From an uncultured bacterium (GTDB taxonomy: Bacteria; Vulcanimicrobiota; Xenobia; Xenobiales; Xenobiaceae): a stretch of DNA of 64,000 nt. The stretch lies in assembly GCA_934621605.1 (NCBI GenBank), contig CAKTUZ010000001.1, forward strand, positions 62,001 through 126,000, written 5' to 3'. The notes below the pieces were generated by a model. That model was not told the DNA's origin. It saw nothing but the letters and a program-made list of their open reading frames with translations, and did not search any database. Of the stretch, positions 52,978 to 61,162 are shown piece after piece; positions within the stretch are counted from its first letter, which is position 1, and each line of letters begins with the position of its first letter. Both the position numbers and the translations under genes were made by a program.

Positions 52978-53445
52978 GTGTTTTGTCCGTTTTGCGAAAA
53001 TCAAGATACGAAGGTTGTCGATTCCAGACTATCTGACGATGGTGCTGCCGTGCGTCGTCGTCGTGAGTGTGTGGTTTGTAAGAAGCGCTTTACAACTTAT
53101 GAGCGCTGCGAAGGCTTGCCCTTGATTGTTATTAAGCAAGACGGACGCAAAGTAAACTTCGACAGGCAGAAGCTGCTGCGCGGGGTTCTGATTGCTTGTA
53201 AAAAGCGTCCTATCCCTTACGAACGCTTGGAAGCTCTCTCGTGTCATGTTGAACAGGAGTTGAGGGGCAGGGGATTTAAAGAAGTACCTTCCAAGGTAGT
53301 TGGAGAATATGTAATGGATGCTTTGCGCGAACTAGATGACGTAGCCTATATGCGCTATGCTTCTATATGTAAGAATTTTAAAGATATCAGCAGCTTTTCG
53401 GCCGAAATCAGGGCTTTGGAAAAGCGAGAAAATAGTTCTCTATAA
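52978..53445 (+). CDS. nrdR: Ribonucleotide reductase repressor NrdR
   Basis: Zinc- and ATP-cone-containing repressor that senses dATP and controls ribonucleotide reductase genes. The zinc ribbon CPFC and CVVC lies in residues 3-34 and contains the typical VVDSRLSDDGAAVRRRREC. The ATP cone begins at LPLIVIKQDGRKVNFDRQKLLRG and ends in SICKNFKDISSF. Length 155 is standard. It starts with GTG two bases after ftsA, so translation is probably coupled. Confidence 0.96.
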   Translation: MFCPFCENQDTKVVDSRLSDDGAAVRRRRECVVCKKRFTTYERCEGLPLIVIKQDGRKVNFDRQKLLRGVLIACKKRPIPYERLEALSCHVEQELRGRGFKEVPSKVVGEYVMDALRELDDVAYMRYASICKNFKDISSFSAEIRALEKRENSSL

Positions 53446-53459
53446 GGAGATAAGGCAAT

Positions 53460-54290
53460 ATGAGCAAATCCTCTCTCAGTGAAATGATCGCGGATGCCGT
53501 AAAGGCCATTCGCAAGTATACCGATATCGTTCCTGAAGTCGCTATGGTTTTAGGCTCCGGTTTAGGCAGTCTGGCCGATCAGGTAGAAAATCCTGTCGAA
53601 GTGCCTTATAAAGACATTCCGGGATTTTCTGTCTCTACTGTTCACGGTCATGTCGGTTCTATGGTACTGGGCACCTTGGAAGGCCGTCCAGTAGCTATAT
53701 TAAAGGGGCGTGTGCATTATTACGAAGGTCATAAAATGGAGAATATTGTTTTCCCCATTCGTGTTTTGCATGCTTTGGGCGCTGACACTTTGGTAGTTAC
53801 CAATGCTGCCGGCGGTATTCGTGACGACCTTAAAGTAGGCGATCTCATGTTGATCACCGACCATATTAATTTCATGGGCTTCAATCCTTTGATTGGTCCC
53901 AATGACGAAAAGATTGGCCCTCGTTTCCCGCCTATGTCTAGAGCTTATACTCCTGAGCTTCAAGTATTGGCCCGCAAAGTGGCTGAGCAAGTTGGTTTTA
54001 AACTGGCTGAGGGCGTTTATGTGGCCATGTCTGGTCCTTCTTACGAGACTCCCGCTGAAATTCGTATGCTCAAAGGCTTTGGCGCTGATGTTGTAGGTAT
54101 GTCCACCGTGCCCGAAACTATTGCTGCTGTCCATTGCGGAATGAAAGTTGTCGGTATTTCTTGTGTGACTAACGTATTGCATCACGGTCCCTCTAATGAT
54201 ACTCATGAAGATGTTCTCAAAGCTGCAGCCGAGGCCAAGCCTCGTTTCATCAATTTAGTTCGCGGTATTGTAAGGGAGTTGAACAAATAA
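53460..54290 (+). CDS. Purine nucleoside phosphorylase (cytoplasmic)
   Basis: Trimeric PNP family enzyme that splits guanosine/inosine (and deoxy forms) with phosphate to base and ribose-1-phosphate. Phosphate-site motifs GSGLGSL and GRVHYYEGH, NAAGG, the Glu in SYETPAEIR, VVGMSTVPE, and the base-binding Asn in CVTN (near residue 236) are all kept, as is the His in THEDVL. Length 276 is normal. The start follows AAGGAG. Its stop overlaps the ATG of the pyrimidine phosphorylase (TAATG), so the two act as a salvage pair. A second, exported copy lies at 60.2 kb. Confidence 0.95.
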   Translation: MSKSSLSEMIADAVKAIRKYTDIVPEVAMVLGSGLGSLADQVENPVEVPYKDIPGFSVSTVHGHVGSMVLGTLEGRPVAILKGRVHYYEGHKMENIVFPIRVLHALGADTLVVTNAAGGIRDDLKVGDLMLITDHINFMGFNPLIGPNDEKIGPRFPPMSRAYTPELQVLARKVAEQVGFKLAEGVYVAMSGPSYETPAEIRMLKGFGADVVGMSTVPETIAAVHCGMKVVGISCVTNVLHHGPSNDTHEDVLKAAAEAKPRFINLVRGIVRELNK

Positions 54291-55600
54291 TGAATCCTTA
54301 TCAGTTTATTCTTAAGAAGCGCAATGGTGGCGAGCATACTCCTGAAGAGATTCGCGAGTTTATTTTGAATTATGCTCAGGGTCATGATGTAGAACCTTAC
54401 CAAATGTCTGCTTGGCTCATGTCTGTTTGGTTTAACGGCATGACTGTTCCCGAACTTTCCGCCCTTACTCAGGCTATGATCGATTCCGGTGATGTAGTAG
54501 ATCTTTCCAGCTTGCCGGGTGTGAAAGTAGATAAGCACTCTACCGGCGGTGTAGGTGATACCACCACTCTTATTTTAGCTCCCTTGGCTGCTGCTGCTGG
54601 CGCTACCGTAGCTAAGATGTCTGGTCGCGGTTTAGGACATACCGGCGGAACTCTCGACAAGCTCGAGTCCGTACCTGGTTTGCGCACCAATCTTACTTCT
54701 CAGGAGTTCCTCGATCAGGTTCGTCGTATCGGTGTAGCTGTTATCAGTCAGACCGGTAATTTGGTACCTGCCGACGGTAAAATGTATGCTTTGCGCGATG
54801 TCACCGCTACTGTGGACTCTATTCCTTTGATTGCCTCTTCGGTAATGAGTAAAAAGATAGCCTGTGGTGCCGAGTGTATTCTTTTAGACGTTAAGTATGG
54901 TCGCGGTGCTTTTATGACCAATCTTAAAGATGCTCGTGAGTTAGCTCGCCGTATGGTAGACTTGGGCACTCATATCGGCCGCAAGGTGAGAGCCGTTATC
55001 TCCGATATGGATCAGCCTTTGGGAACTTTAATCGGTAATGCTCTCGAAGTTCGTGAAGCTATTGAAATTTTGCGCAACGAGCGTCCCGGTTCCGCTTTAG
55101 AGACAGTATCTGTTGAGTTGGCTTCTCATCTCTTGCAAATGGCTGGTATTTGTCCGGATCTGGATTCTTCTCGCCAGAAGATTCGTGAACTCTTGGTTAG
55201 CGGCGCCGGTTTGCGTAAGTTGGGCGAGATGTTCTCCGCTCAAGGTGGTAATGGTGAAGTCGTCAACGACCTGTCTTTATTGCCTCAGGCTTCTATTATC
55301 GAACCTGTTTTGGCTCCTCGTTCCGGTTATGTAACTTCCATCCATGCTCAGAAGATTGGCTTTGCGGCCACTGCTTTGGGGGCTGGGCGTTTGAGAAAAG
55401 AGGATTCTATCGATCCCGCTGTCGGCATTGAGATGACTCATCGTGTAGGTTCCAAGATCGAAAAAGATCAGCCTTTGGCTATATTACATGCTAATAAGCC
55501 CGAGACTATTGAAGAAGCTAAGCGTTTCATTCTCGAGTCTATTGTTATTGGTGATGAGGAAGTTGCTCCTCGCGCTCTTATCGAGGAAGTTGTCGAATAG
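54290..55600 (+). CDS. pdp: Pyrimidine-nucleoside phosphorylase
   Basis: Breaks uridine, thymidine or deoxyuridine with phosphate. The family signature MSGRGLGHTGGTLDKLESVPG is intact near 105-125, with VDKHSTGGVGDTTTL and VVSQTGNLVPADGKMYALRDVTATVDS. A C-terminal domain with GYVTSIHAQKIG and LGAGR completes the enzyme. At 436 residues it fits Firmicutes-type Pdp and thymidine phosphorylase DeoA; sequence alone does not settle the exact preference. It overlaps PNP by one base. Confidence 0.93.
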   Translation: MNPYQFILKKRNGGEHTPEEIREFILNYAQGHDVEPYQMSAWLMSVWFNGMTVPELSALTQAMIDSGDVVDLSSLPGVKVDKHSTGGVGDTTTLILAPLAAAAGATVAKMSGRGLGHTGGTLDKLESVPGLRTNLTSQEFLDQVRRIGVAVISQTGNLVPADGKMYALRDVTATVDSIPLIASSVMSKKIACGAECILLDVKYGRGAFMTNLKDARELARRMVDLGTHIGRKVRAVISDMDQPLGTLIGNALEVREAIEILRNERPGSALETVSVELASHLLQMAGICPDLDSSRQKIRELLVSGAGLRKLGEMFSAQGGNGEVVNDLSLLPQASIIEPVLAPRSGYVTSIHAQKIGFAATALGAGRLRKEDSIDPAVGIEMTHRVGSKIEKDQPLAILHANKPETIEEAKRFILESIVIGDEEVAPRALIEEVVE

Positions 55601-55634
55601 TTAGTTCTTTGGCAGTTCGATAAAGAAGATGGAT

Positions 55635-55665
55635 GGCACTTGGAACTTCAAAAGTTCTGAGTGCC
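55635..55665 (+). other. Hairpin after pdp
   Basis: GGCACT/AGTGCC and GAACTT/AAGTTC form two stacked stems separated by a TG/TG internal loop, 35 bases after the pdp stop. No T run follows, so it is more likely to protect the 3' end of the message or to mark a pause than to terminate. Confidence 0.5.
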
Positions 55666-55848
55666 CTTCCAAACGAAATCTCTGTTTTGGGTTTGTGTGT
55701 TTGTTAGCGATTTTTGATGTTCGGACTTCAGCTTTAACTTGGAAGAGTCGGATTGTTCGATACTTTCCCTATACGGAGGAATATAGCAAAACTTTATTTT
55801 TAGAGTTTTGATTAGAGGGCTTTTGGCCCATTCATTGAGAATAAGTTA

Positions 55849-55869
55849 GGAGCAGACTGCTCCGTTTTT
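55849..55869 (+). terminator. Weak terminator in spacer
   Basis: GGAGCA pairs with TGCTCC across GAC, followed by GTTTTTG. It probably ends the pnp-pdp transcript. Confidence 0.6.
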
Positions 55870-56199
55870 GTAGGTGCGGTTCGGCTAAAATTCCAGCCTG
55901 TTGGTTGTGGTCCGGCCGTATATTTTTTAAAAGTTTTTTGTGCTTGGCCATAGCTTTTTTCTGAAAGCGCAGCTTTATCTTATTTTTTATATTTTGTGGG
56001 CCCTTTGTAGGAGAATTGTCCCTTTTTGGCGGTTTATTCAATAGCGTTTCTCGCCGTAGAGCTTGCCTGCTGAAGGTTGTGTGCTCCGGCTTGAGTTTGG
56101 GACAAGGCAGTTCTTCCTAAAGAATAGGAATTCTGCGAAGATGGTTTTCAGAGCTTGAATTGGCCAGAGAGTTTGCTTTGGAGGTTTGAAAAATAATAT

Positions 56200-59100
56200 A
56201 TGATGCTTCGCAATGTTCAAGGGGCTAGAGATGTTTTGGCTTCGGAAGTTTCTCCGTGGCATTTTGTTGAGAATGTTGCCATAGAATTAGCTGAAATTTA
56301 CGGATATCAGGAAGTTCGTACGCCTGTATTTGAAAGTGCCGATCTCTTTGCCAAAGGAATGGGTAACACGTCCAGTTTTGTAGAAAATGATATTTGGACA
56401 GTAACTGATAAGCAAAATCATCGCTTTGCTATGCGTGCCAATATGCTTGTGCCCATGATTAGAGCTATAAATGATGAAAATTTGCCTATTTCTAGAAACG
56501 GTGAACCGGCTAAGCTTTATTATTTGGCTCCTGTGTTTTCTGCTCCCAAAGGGCGCGAACAATCGGCCGTACAGAGTCATCGTTTCGGGGTGGGAGCCGT
56601 AGGCTCGATTTTGCCCAGTCTAGATGTTGAAGCTCTGATGATTGCTTATGATTTCTTTAATGCTTTGGGATTGGGTAATTTAAAATTACAGCTCAATTCT
56701 CTTGGCTGCAAAAAATGTCGCGCAGAATATCAGCAAGGGCTTTATGATTATTTCTCTCGCCGCAGTGGTGAGCTTTGTCCTAAGTGTCACCACCGTTATC
56801 GCACTCACCCTCTTTGGACTATGGGTTGTGAGGAAAAGTGTTGCCGTGAGCTTTCTCAAGTTGCCCCTTCTATTTTTGGTTATCTTTGTCCTGAGTGTCG
56901 CGAGCACTTTGAGGCTGTACGTGCTTACTTAGATGAACTTAAGGTCTCTTATCGCTTATCTCCGCTTCTGGTACCTGATGTGGAGTGTTATAACCGTACT
57001 GTTTTTCAAATTAGTTGCGGTGACAATGTACTCAGTTTTGGAGGTCGTTGCGATGAACTTTCCCGTCTTTTGGGAGGTCGCGATATTCCGGCGGTCGATT
57101 GTGCTGTCGATTTAGATATGACTTTGAGGGCTGTGCGAGAAGCTAACTTGGTGCCCAATATTGAGAAGCAGTCCGATGTTTGCTTAGCAGGTAGCAGCCA
57201 GGCGGCTGTTTCCTTGCTTTTGCCGGTATTGTATGCTTTACGTCGAGCTGGTATCTATGCTGAGTTAGCTTATCCCAATTCTGGGGAAGGTAACGCTCGG
57301 GAAGCCGCCAGCAGTTCTGATGCACAGTTCGTTATTTACTTAGATGATTCTTCTTTGCGTCAGCGTGTAGTTCGTTTCCGTGAACTTAACAATTCTTTCC
57401 GCGATTCTCGTTTGGATGAAGCGGTACGTCGTATTGGTCGCTATTTTGGAATAGATGGTTTGGCTGACGAACTTCGTCCCGTTGAAGTTCGTAAATTCTC
57501 TATTTCGCGTCGTCAGCCGGCCAGTATGCGTCAAACTTATGAAATTTTTGAGCCTACTCATCAGTTTGAAAAGCAACCCTCTCGGGAAAGCAGAGAGAAA
57601 GCTGAAGAAAGTTCCAAGCGCTCCAGTAATGAAAACGGTCGTCGTAACCGGCGTCAGGAAGAGAGCGTTTCTGCTGAAAGCAATAAGACTACAGAAAAGT
57701 TCAGCACTTCGTCGGTATCTGAGAAAAAAGAGCAGTTGGCTGTGGCCGCTAGAGATAGCCGACGCAACGCTACTGCTGATATGCAAGCATATTATCAAAC
57801 TATGACTCCGCAGGAACGTGCTGAATTTGAGATGACGCCTTTGCACGGCGGATCTGCTCACCACAGCGTACGCTCTCGTCGTACTCGCAACAAAGCTGCG
57901 GCCGTTCGCGAAGAAGAAATTACTTCTGTAACTGCCCAGGACAAGGTGTGCGCTCAAATCAGAGCTATTACTTCCGCTGTGGAAGATGTTTTAGGTGAAC
58001 CTGAGCCTGAGTCTGAAAAGGCCTCCGAGAAAAATGGTATTGTAGTCAATGAAATTGAGGCTACTAAGACTAAGTCTGAGACTTCTCCCACGCGTCGTCG
58101 CCGTCGTTCTCGTCGTAGTGACGTTGCAACTGAGATTGTAGAGGGGCCAGAGGTTGTCGAGGCTAATGTGTTGTCTGCAGCTGATGATAACTCTGAAAGT
58201 GCAAATACTGGCGCTCCGCTTATTTCCGAAGAAAAAGAAGAGAATACTTTCGATTTAGGTTCGAAAGCTGAAATTAAAGGCGAGACGGAAATTGTTCCTG
58301 AAGCTGAAGAAGATACCATCTCCACTTCGGCGACTCCCCTTGCTGAAGTGGATGCTATCGCCGAAATTTCGGCTTCCGCTAATGGAATGAGTGAAGAGCA
58401 AATAGAACAGGCTTTGGCTCTTCCCAAAGTGGAAGGACAGTCTTTTGTAGAGGTTGACGAGCCGGTTATTAATTCTATTTACCGTCGTCGCTTCAGTAAT
58501 GGTAGTCATGCTTCCGATTTGGAGAAGGCTGATATTGAGGCCGCTCGCCGCAGTTATGATCGCGCTTTCAACTCTTCTTACAGAAATCGTCGCGAAGACT
58601 ACAGCCAGCGCAGATCCCGTCGTCGGGAAATCGCTAAAAATGCCCCAATAAAAGAGGATACTTCCAGAGCAGAAAAGTCTGAATCTGTTTCTTCTGTAAA
58701 GGCGACTGAGGAAAATATCAAGCCAGTCTCTCGGCGTCGCTCCAGAAGTTCTGCTAAAAGTATGGCTGCAACTAATTACGACTATCGTCTAAATAATGTC
58801 TACGATTCCTCCGCTTACAATGAGCATGTCAGAAGTGACTATATGAGTCACTATGATGATGCCAATACGTATGATGATTATGTCAGATATTATGGCAGTG
58901 CTCCCGAGCTTGAGGACGAGAAATTTGAGTATCCTGCTTATGGTTCTTATGCTGAAGGCAGCTACGCTAACTTAGATGCTTATGATCAGATCGAGCCTGG
59001 AAATTACGCTATTGATAATCTTTATATGGACGGAGATTACGATACGCAAACCAGTGGATCTTCTAGAGGGTACGGTCGTCGCACTTCTTCGGGCAGTCGT

Positions 59101-59226
59101 TCTCGTCGTCGCAATTCTGCCGCTTCATACAGAGGGGCTGAAACTACCGGTGTTGCTCGTTCCGGTCGTCGTTCAAGTAGTCGCTCTTCCGGAGCTATGC
59201 GCCGTTCTTGCCGTAATGCTCGTTAG
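56200..59226 (+). CDS. Degenerate HisRS-like protein with long disordered tail
   Basis: Residues 1-410 are clearly a class II histidyl-tRNA synthetase fold, including the zinc-type Cys insert (CKKCRAEY, CPKCHHRYRTHPLW, CEEKCC, CPECREHF) and an anticodon-binding-like domain (about 325-410). Catalytic motifs are altered: motif 2 reads FSAPKGREQSAVQSHRFG instead of FRYERPQxGRxRQF-type, the histidine motif LVRGLDYYTRTVFE is reduced to VPDVECYNRTVFQ, and LRPEGT-type sequence is MRANML. It is therefore likely inactive as a synthetase, like HisZ. Residues 420-1008 are low complexity (Ser, Arg, Glu, Asp, Tyr) and probably disordered, with Arg/Ser-rich clusters at the end suited to RNA binding. Confidence 0.85.
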   Translation: MMLRNVQGARDVLASEVSPWHFVENVAIELAEIYGYQEVRTPVFESADLFAKGMGNTSSFVENDIWTVTDKQNHRFAMRANMLVPMIRAINDENLPISRNGEPAKLYYLAPVFSAPKGREQSAVQSHRFGVGAVGSILPSLDVEALMIAYDFFNALGLGNLKLQLNSLGCKKCRAEYQQGLYDYFSRRSGELCPKCHHRYRTHPLWTMGCEEKCCRELSQVAPSIFGYLCPECREHFEAVRAYLDELKVSYRLSPLLVPDVECYNRTVFQISCGDNVLSFGGRCDELSRLLGGRDIPAVDCAVDLDMTLRAVREANLVPNIEKQSDVCLAGSSQAAVSLLLPVLYALRRAGIYAELAYPNSGEGNAREAASSSDAQFVIYLDDSSLRQRVVRFRELNNSFRDSRLDEAVRRIGRYFGIDGLADELRPVEVRKFSISRRQPASMRQTYEIFEPTHQFEKQPSRESREKAEESSKRSSNENGRRNRRQEESVSAESNKTTEKFSTSSVSEKKEQLAVAARDSRRNATADMQAYYQTMTPQERAEFEMTPLHGGSAHHSVRSRRTRNKAAAVREEEITSVTAQDKVCAQIRAITSAVEDVLGEPEPESEKASEKNGIVVNEIEATKTKSETSPTRRRRRSRRSDVATEIVEGPEVVEANVLSAADDNSESANTGAPLISEEKEENTFDLGSKAEIKGETEIVPEAEEDTISTSATPLAEVDAIAEISASANGMSEEQIEQALALPKVEGQSFVEVDEPVINSIYRRRFSNGSHASDLEKADIEAARRSYDRAFNSSYRNRREDYSQRRSRRREIAKNAPIKEDTSRAEKSESVSSVKATEENIKPVSRRRSRSSAKSMAATNYDYRLNNVYDSSAYNEHVRSDYMSHYDDANTYDDYVRYYGSAPELEDEKFEYPAYGSYAEGSYANLDAYDQIEPGNYAIDNLYMDGDYDTQTSGSSRGYGRRTSSGSRSRRRNSAASYRGAETTGVARSGRRSSSRSSGAMRRSCRNAR

Positions 59227-59276
59227 GTTGGTATTATGTACTAAGTTCAAGCTGTAGTAAAAAAGTCCAGCAAATG

Positions 59277-59330
59277 ATATATACCCTCTTTATCGATCGG
59301 GATAATCGGTTAAGAGGGTATATTTTTACC
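59277..59330. terminator. Bidirectional terminator after the HisRS-like gene
   Basis: ATATACCCTCTT and AAGAGGGTATAT pair across a 22-base loop that contains a smaller hairpin, followed by TTTTTACC. It separates this gene from the convergent zincin gene. Confidence 0.85.
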
Positions 59331-59364
59331 ACGATGAGGTTCCTGCCTTCAAGCATGGGGATGA

Positions 59365-59976
59365 TTATTTGTCATTACTCATAGAAGCCAGCCAGTGGCA
59401 GGTTGCGGCTCGTCCGTACTTTTTCTCATAACTTAAAATTTTAGTAAGCATATTGCCAAGTAAGACTGAACCAATACTGCTAAGTTTTTTAGCTTCACTT
59501 TCTTTTTGGCTATCTAGCAAGAAGTGATATTCTACCCAGCGAGCCATACCTTCTTTATATCCTCTGAAATTGCGCAGCATCTCGTGCTCAGCTTGAAAAG
59601 CATGGGTCAGTTCGTGGCAAAGCACTGACTTAAATTTAGTGCGTTCTAGTCCGGGAATAATAGTGATCATATGGGCTGAATTTTCTCCCAATTGCTGAGA
59701 ACAATAGTTGCCTATATGATTAAAACCTGAAGTCATGTGCAATTTCCAGGCCCATGTTTTGGGTTGCCCCAATTTTATTACTACCGGATTAGCTAAATTT
59801 ATGGAGAATGCTTTTTTCAAATAAAGGCGTACTTCTCGCAGAGCAATTTTGGCTTGCACTTCATTATTAATGATTTCTGCTTTTTCAAATTCAGAAGTAG
59901 TGATTTTAAAGTCGCTCTGGCCGGTAAGCAGAAATTCTATATATCTTCCTAAGTTGTTAAGAAATCTAATAATCAT
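59365..59976 (-). CDS. Small zincin, DA1-like (HELTH)
   Basis: A 203-residue protein with HELTHAFQ near residue 120 and EGMARWVEY about 26 residues later, giving the His-His-Glu zinc set of gluzincins. The arrangement resembles the bacterial DA1-like domain (HExxH then an EEG-type Glu). No signal peptide is present, so it is probably cytoplasmic. The first 40 residues are helical and basic. Substrate unknown. It is a single minus-strand gene between plus-strand genes. Confidence 0.75.
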   Translation of the reverse strand: MIIRFLNNLGRYIEFLLTGQSDFKITTSEFEKAEIINNEVQAKIALREVRLYLKKAFSINLANPVVIKLGQPKTWAWKLHMTSGFNHIGNYCSQQLGENSAHMITIIPGLERTKFKSVLCHELTHAFQAEHEMLRNFRGYKEGMARWVEYHFLLDSQKESEAKKLSSIGSVLLGNMLTKILSYEKKYGRAATCHWLASMSNDK

Positions 59977-60154
59977 TTTGTTCTTAAACAGATTTTAGCA
60001 GGCTTTTTCCTTCGCTCAAAGGTCTTGACAAGGCAAAAAGGAAGGCCAAATTGAAAGGACAATTAGCTAGTAGTACGGGAATTTTTGCGCTTGTACAGTT
60101 AAACTGTGAAGTTGAAAAAATAGTATTTTGGAGATAAGGGCTGGATATTGAGTT

Positions 60155-61147
60155 GTGAATTTTAGAAAAGTAGTTATATCTTTAACTTTAGGCATAGGTT
60201 TAATTGTTTCAGCTTTGCCAAGTTTAGCTGAATCGGCGACTACTGAGCCAGATTATTGTTTACGTATATCTCAAACTTACCAACAGCAAAGTACTGAGGA
60301 ACAGGTACAGAAGGCAGCCGATTTTTTAAATACAAAAATCAACTTTAAACCTGAAGTTATGATTGTTTTGGGCTCCGGTCTAGGCTCTCTGGCTGATATG
60401 GTTGAAGATAAAACGGAAATTCCTTATCGAGATATTCCTGGCTTTGCCGTTTCCACTGTTGAAGGCCATGTAGGAGCTTTGGTTTTTGGTCGTTTGGAAG
60501 GAAAAAACGTAGTAATGATGCGTGGTCGAGTTCATTGCTATGAAGGTTATAAAATAAGCCAAGTTGCCTTTCCGGTTTTGGTAGCCAAAGCTTTGGGAGT
60601 TAAAACTTTGATAGTAAGCAATTCTTCCGGTGCTATAAGTCAAGGTCACTATTTGGGAGAGTTGATTCTTTTAAAGGATCATCTCAATTTTTTGGGATCC
60701 AACCCTATGGTCGGTCCTAACAGTGAAAAGCTAGGCCCTCGCTTTTTTGATATGAATTCGGCCTATACTCCAGGTTTGCGCAAGTTGACCTTAAGGGAGG
60801 CTCGCAAGTTAAAGATTAACTTAAATGAAGGTGTTTATGCAGCTATGCTCGGCCCTTCTTATGAAACTCCGGCTGAACGTAAAATGTTGCGTTTAATGGG
60901 CGCCGATGTGGTGGGTATGTCTACCGTACCGGAAGTAATTGCTGCTGTTTATAGCGGTATGCAAGTTTTGGGTTTTTCTTGTGTCACTGATGTGCCTGTC
61001 GATATTCCCAAACTAGAAGGAGCTAAGTTAGCAGTCGATAGTGTAACCAGTCACGAAGAGGTATTGAAAGCTGCTAAAAATGCTCAAACAGATTTGGGCA
61101 AATTGATTCGCGCTGTACTTAAAAATATAGATCAGGTTAAAGATTAA
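60155..61147 (+). CDS. Exported purine nucleoside phosphorylase paralogue
   Basis: Residues 1-26 form a Sec signal peptide (basic start, hydrophobic core, ALPSLA cleavage site). A variable 30-residue stretch leads to a complete PNP domain about 60% identical by eye to the enzyme at 53.5 kb: GSGLGSL, GRVHCYEGY, YETPAER, VVGMSTVPE. Two pocket changes are notable. The base-contacting Asn of CVTN is Asp here (CVTD, near residue 276), and NAAGG is NSSGA. In human PNP, changing this Asn to Asp shifts specificity from 6-oxo to 6-amino purines. Phosphate- and ribose-binding residues look intact. The start is GTG 60155. It probably shares a transcript with the pseudo-caspase gene 15 bases downstream. 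Confidence 0.88.
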   Translation: MNFRKVVISLTLGIGLIVSALPSLAESATTEPDYCLRISQTYQQQSTEEQVQKAADFLNTKINFKPEVMIVLGSGLGSLADMVEDKTEIPYRDIPGFAVSTVEGHVGALVFGRLEGKNVVMMRGRVHCYEGYKISQVAFPVLVAKALGVKTLIVSNSSGAISQGHYLGELILLKDHLNFLGSNPMVGPNSEKLGPRFFDMNSAYTPGLRKLTLREARKLKINLNEGVYAAMLGPSYETPAERKMLRLMGADVVGMSTVPEVIAAVYSGMQVLGFSCVTDVPVDIPKLEGAKLAVDSVTSHEEVLKAAKNAQTDLGKLIRAVLKNIDQVKD

Positions 61148-61162
61148 GGTCGGTAACGTAGA

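Larger units (their letters stand above)
55601..56199. other. 600-base spacer before the HisRS-like gene
   Basis: No gene is supported. It contains a hairpin at 55635-55665 with no T tract and a terminator-like hairpin at 55849-55863. Many short frames exist but none has a ribosome site or family resemblance. Confidence 0.5.

Noticed and set aside
57340..57957. 205-residue minus-strand frame inside the HisRS-like gene
   Set aside because: Overlaps strongly supported coding sequence and shows no domain; its openness comes from the Arg/Ser-biased codons opposite.
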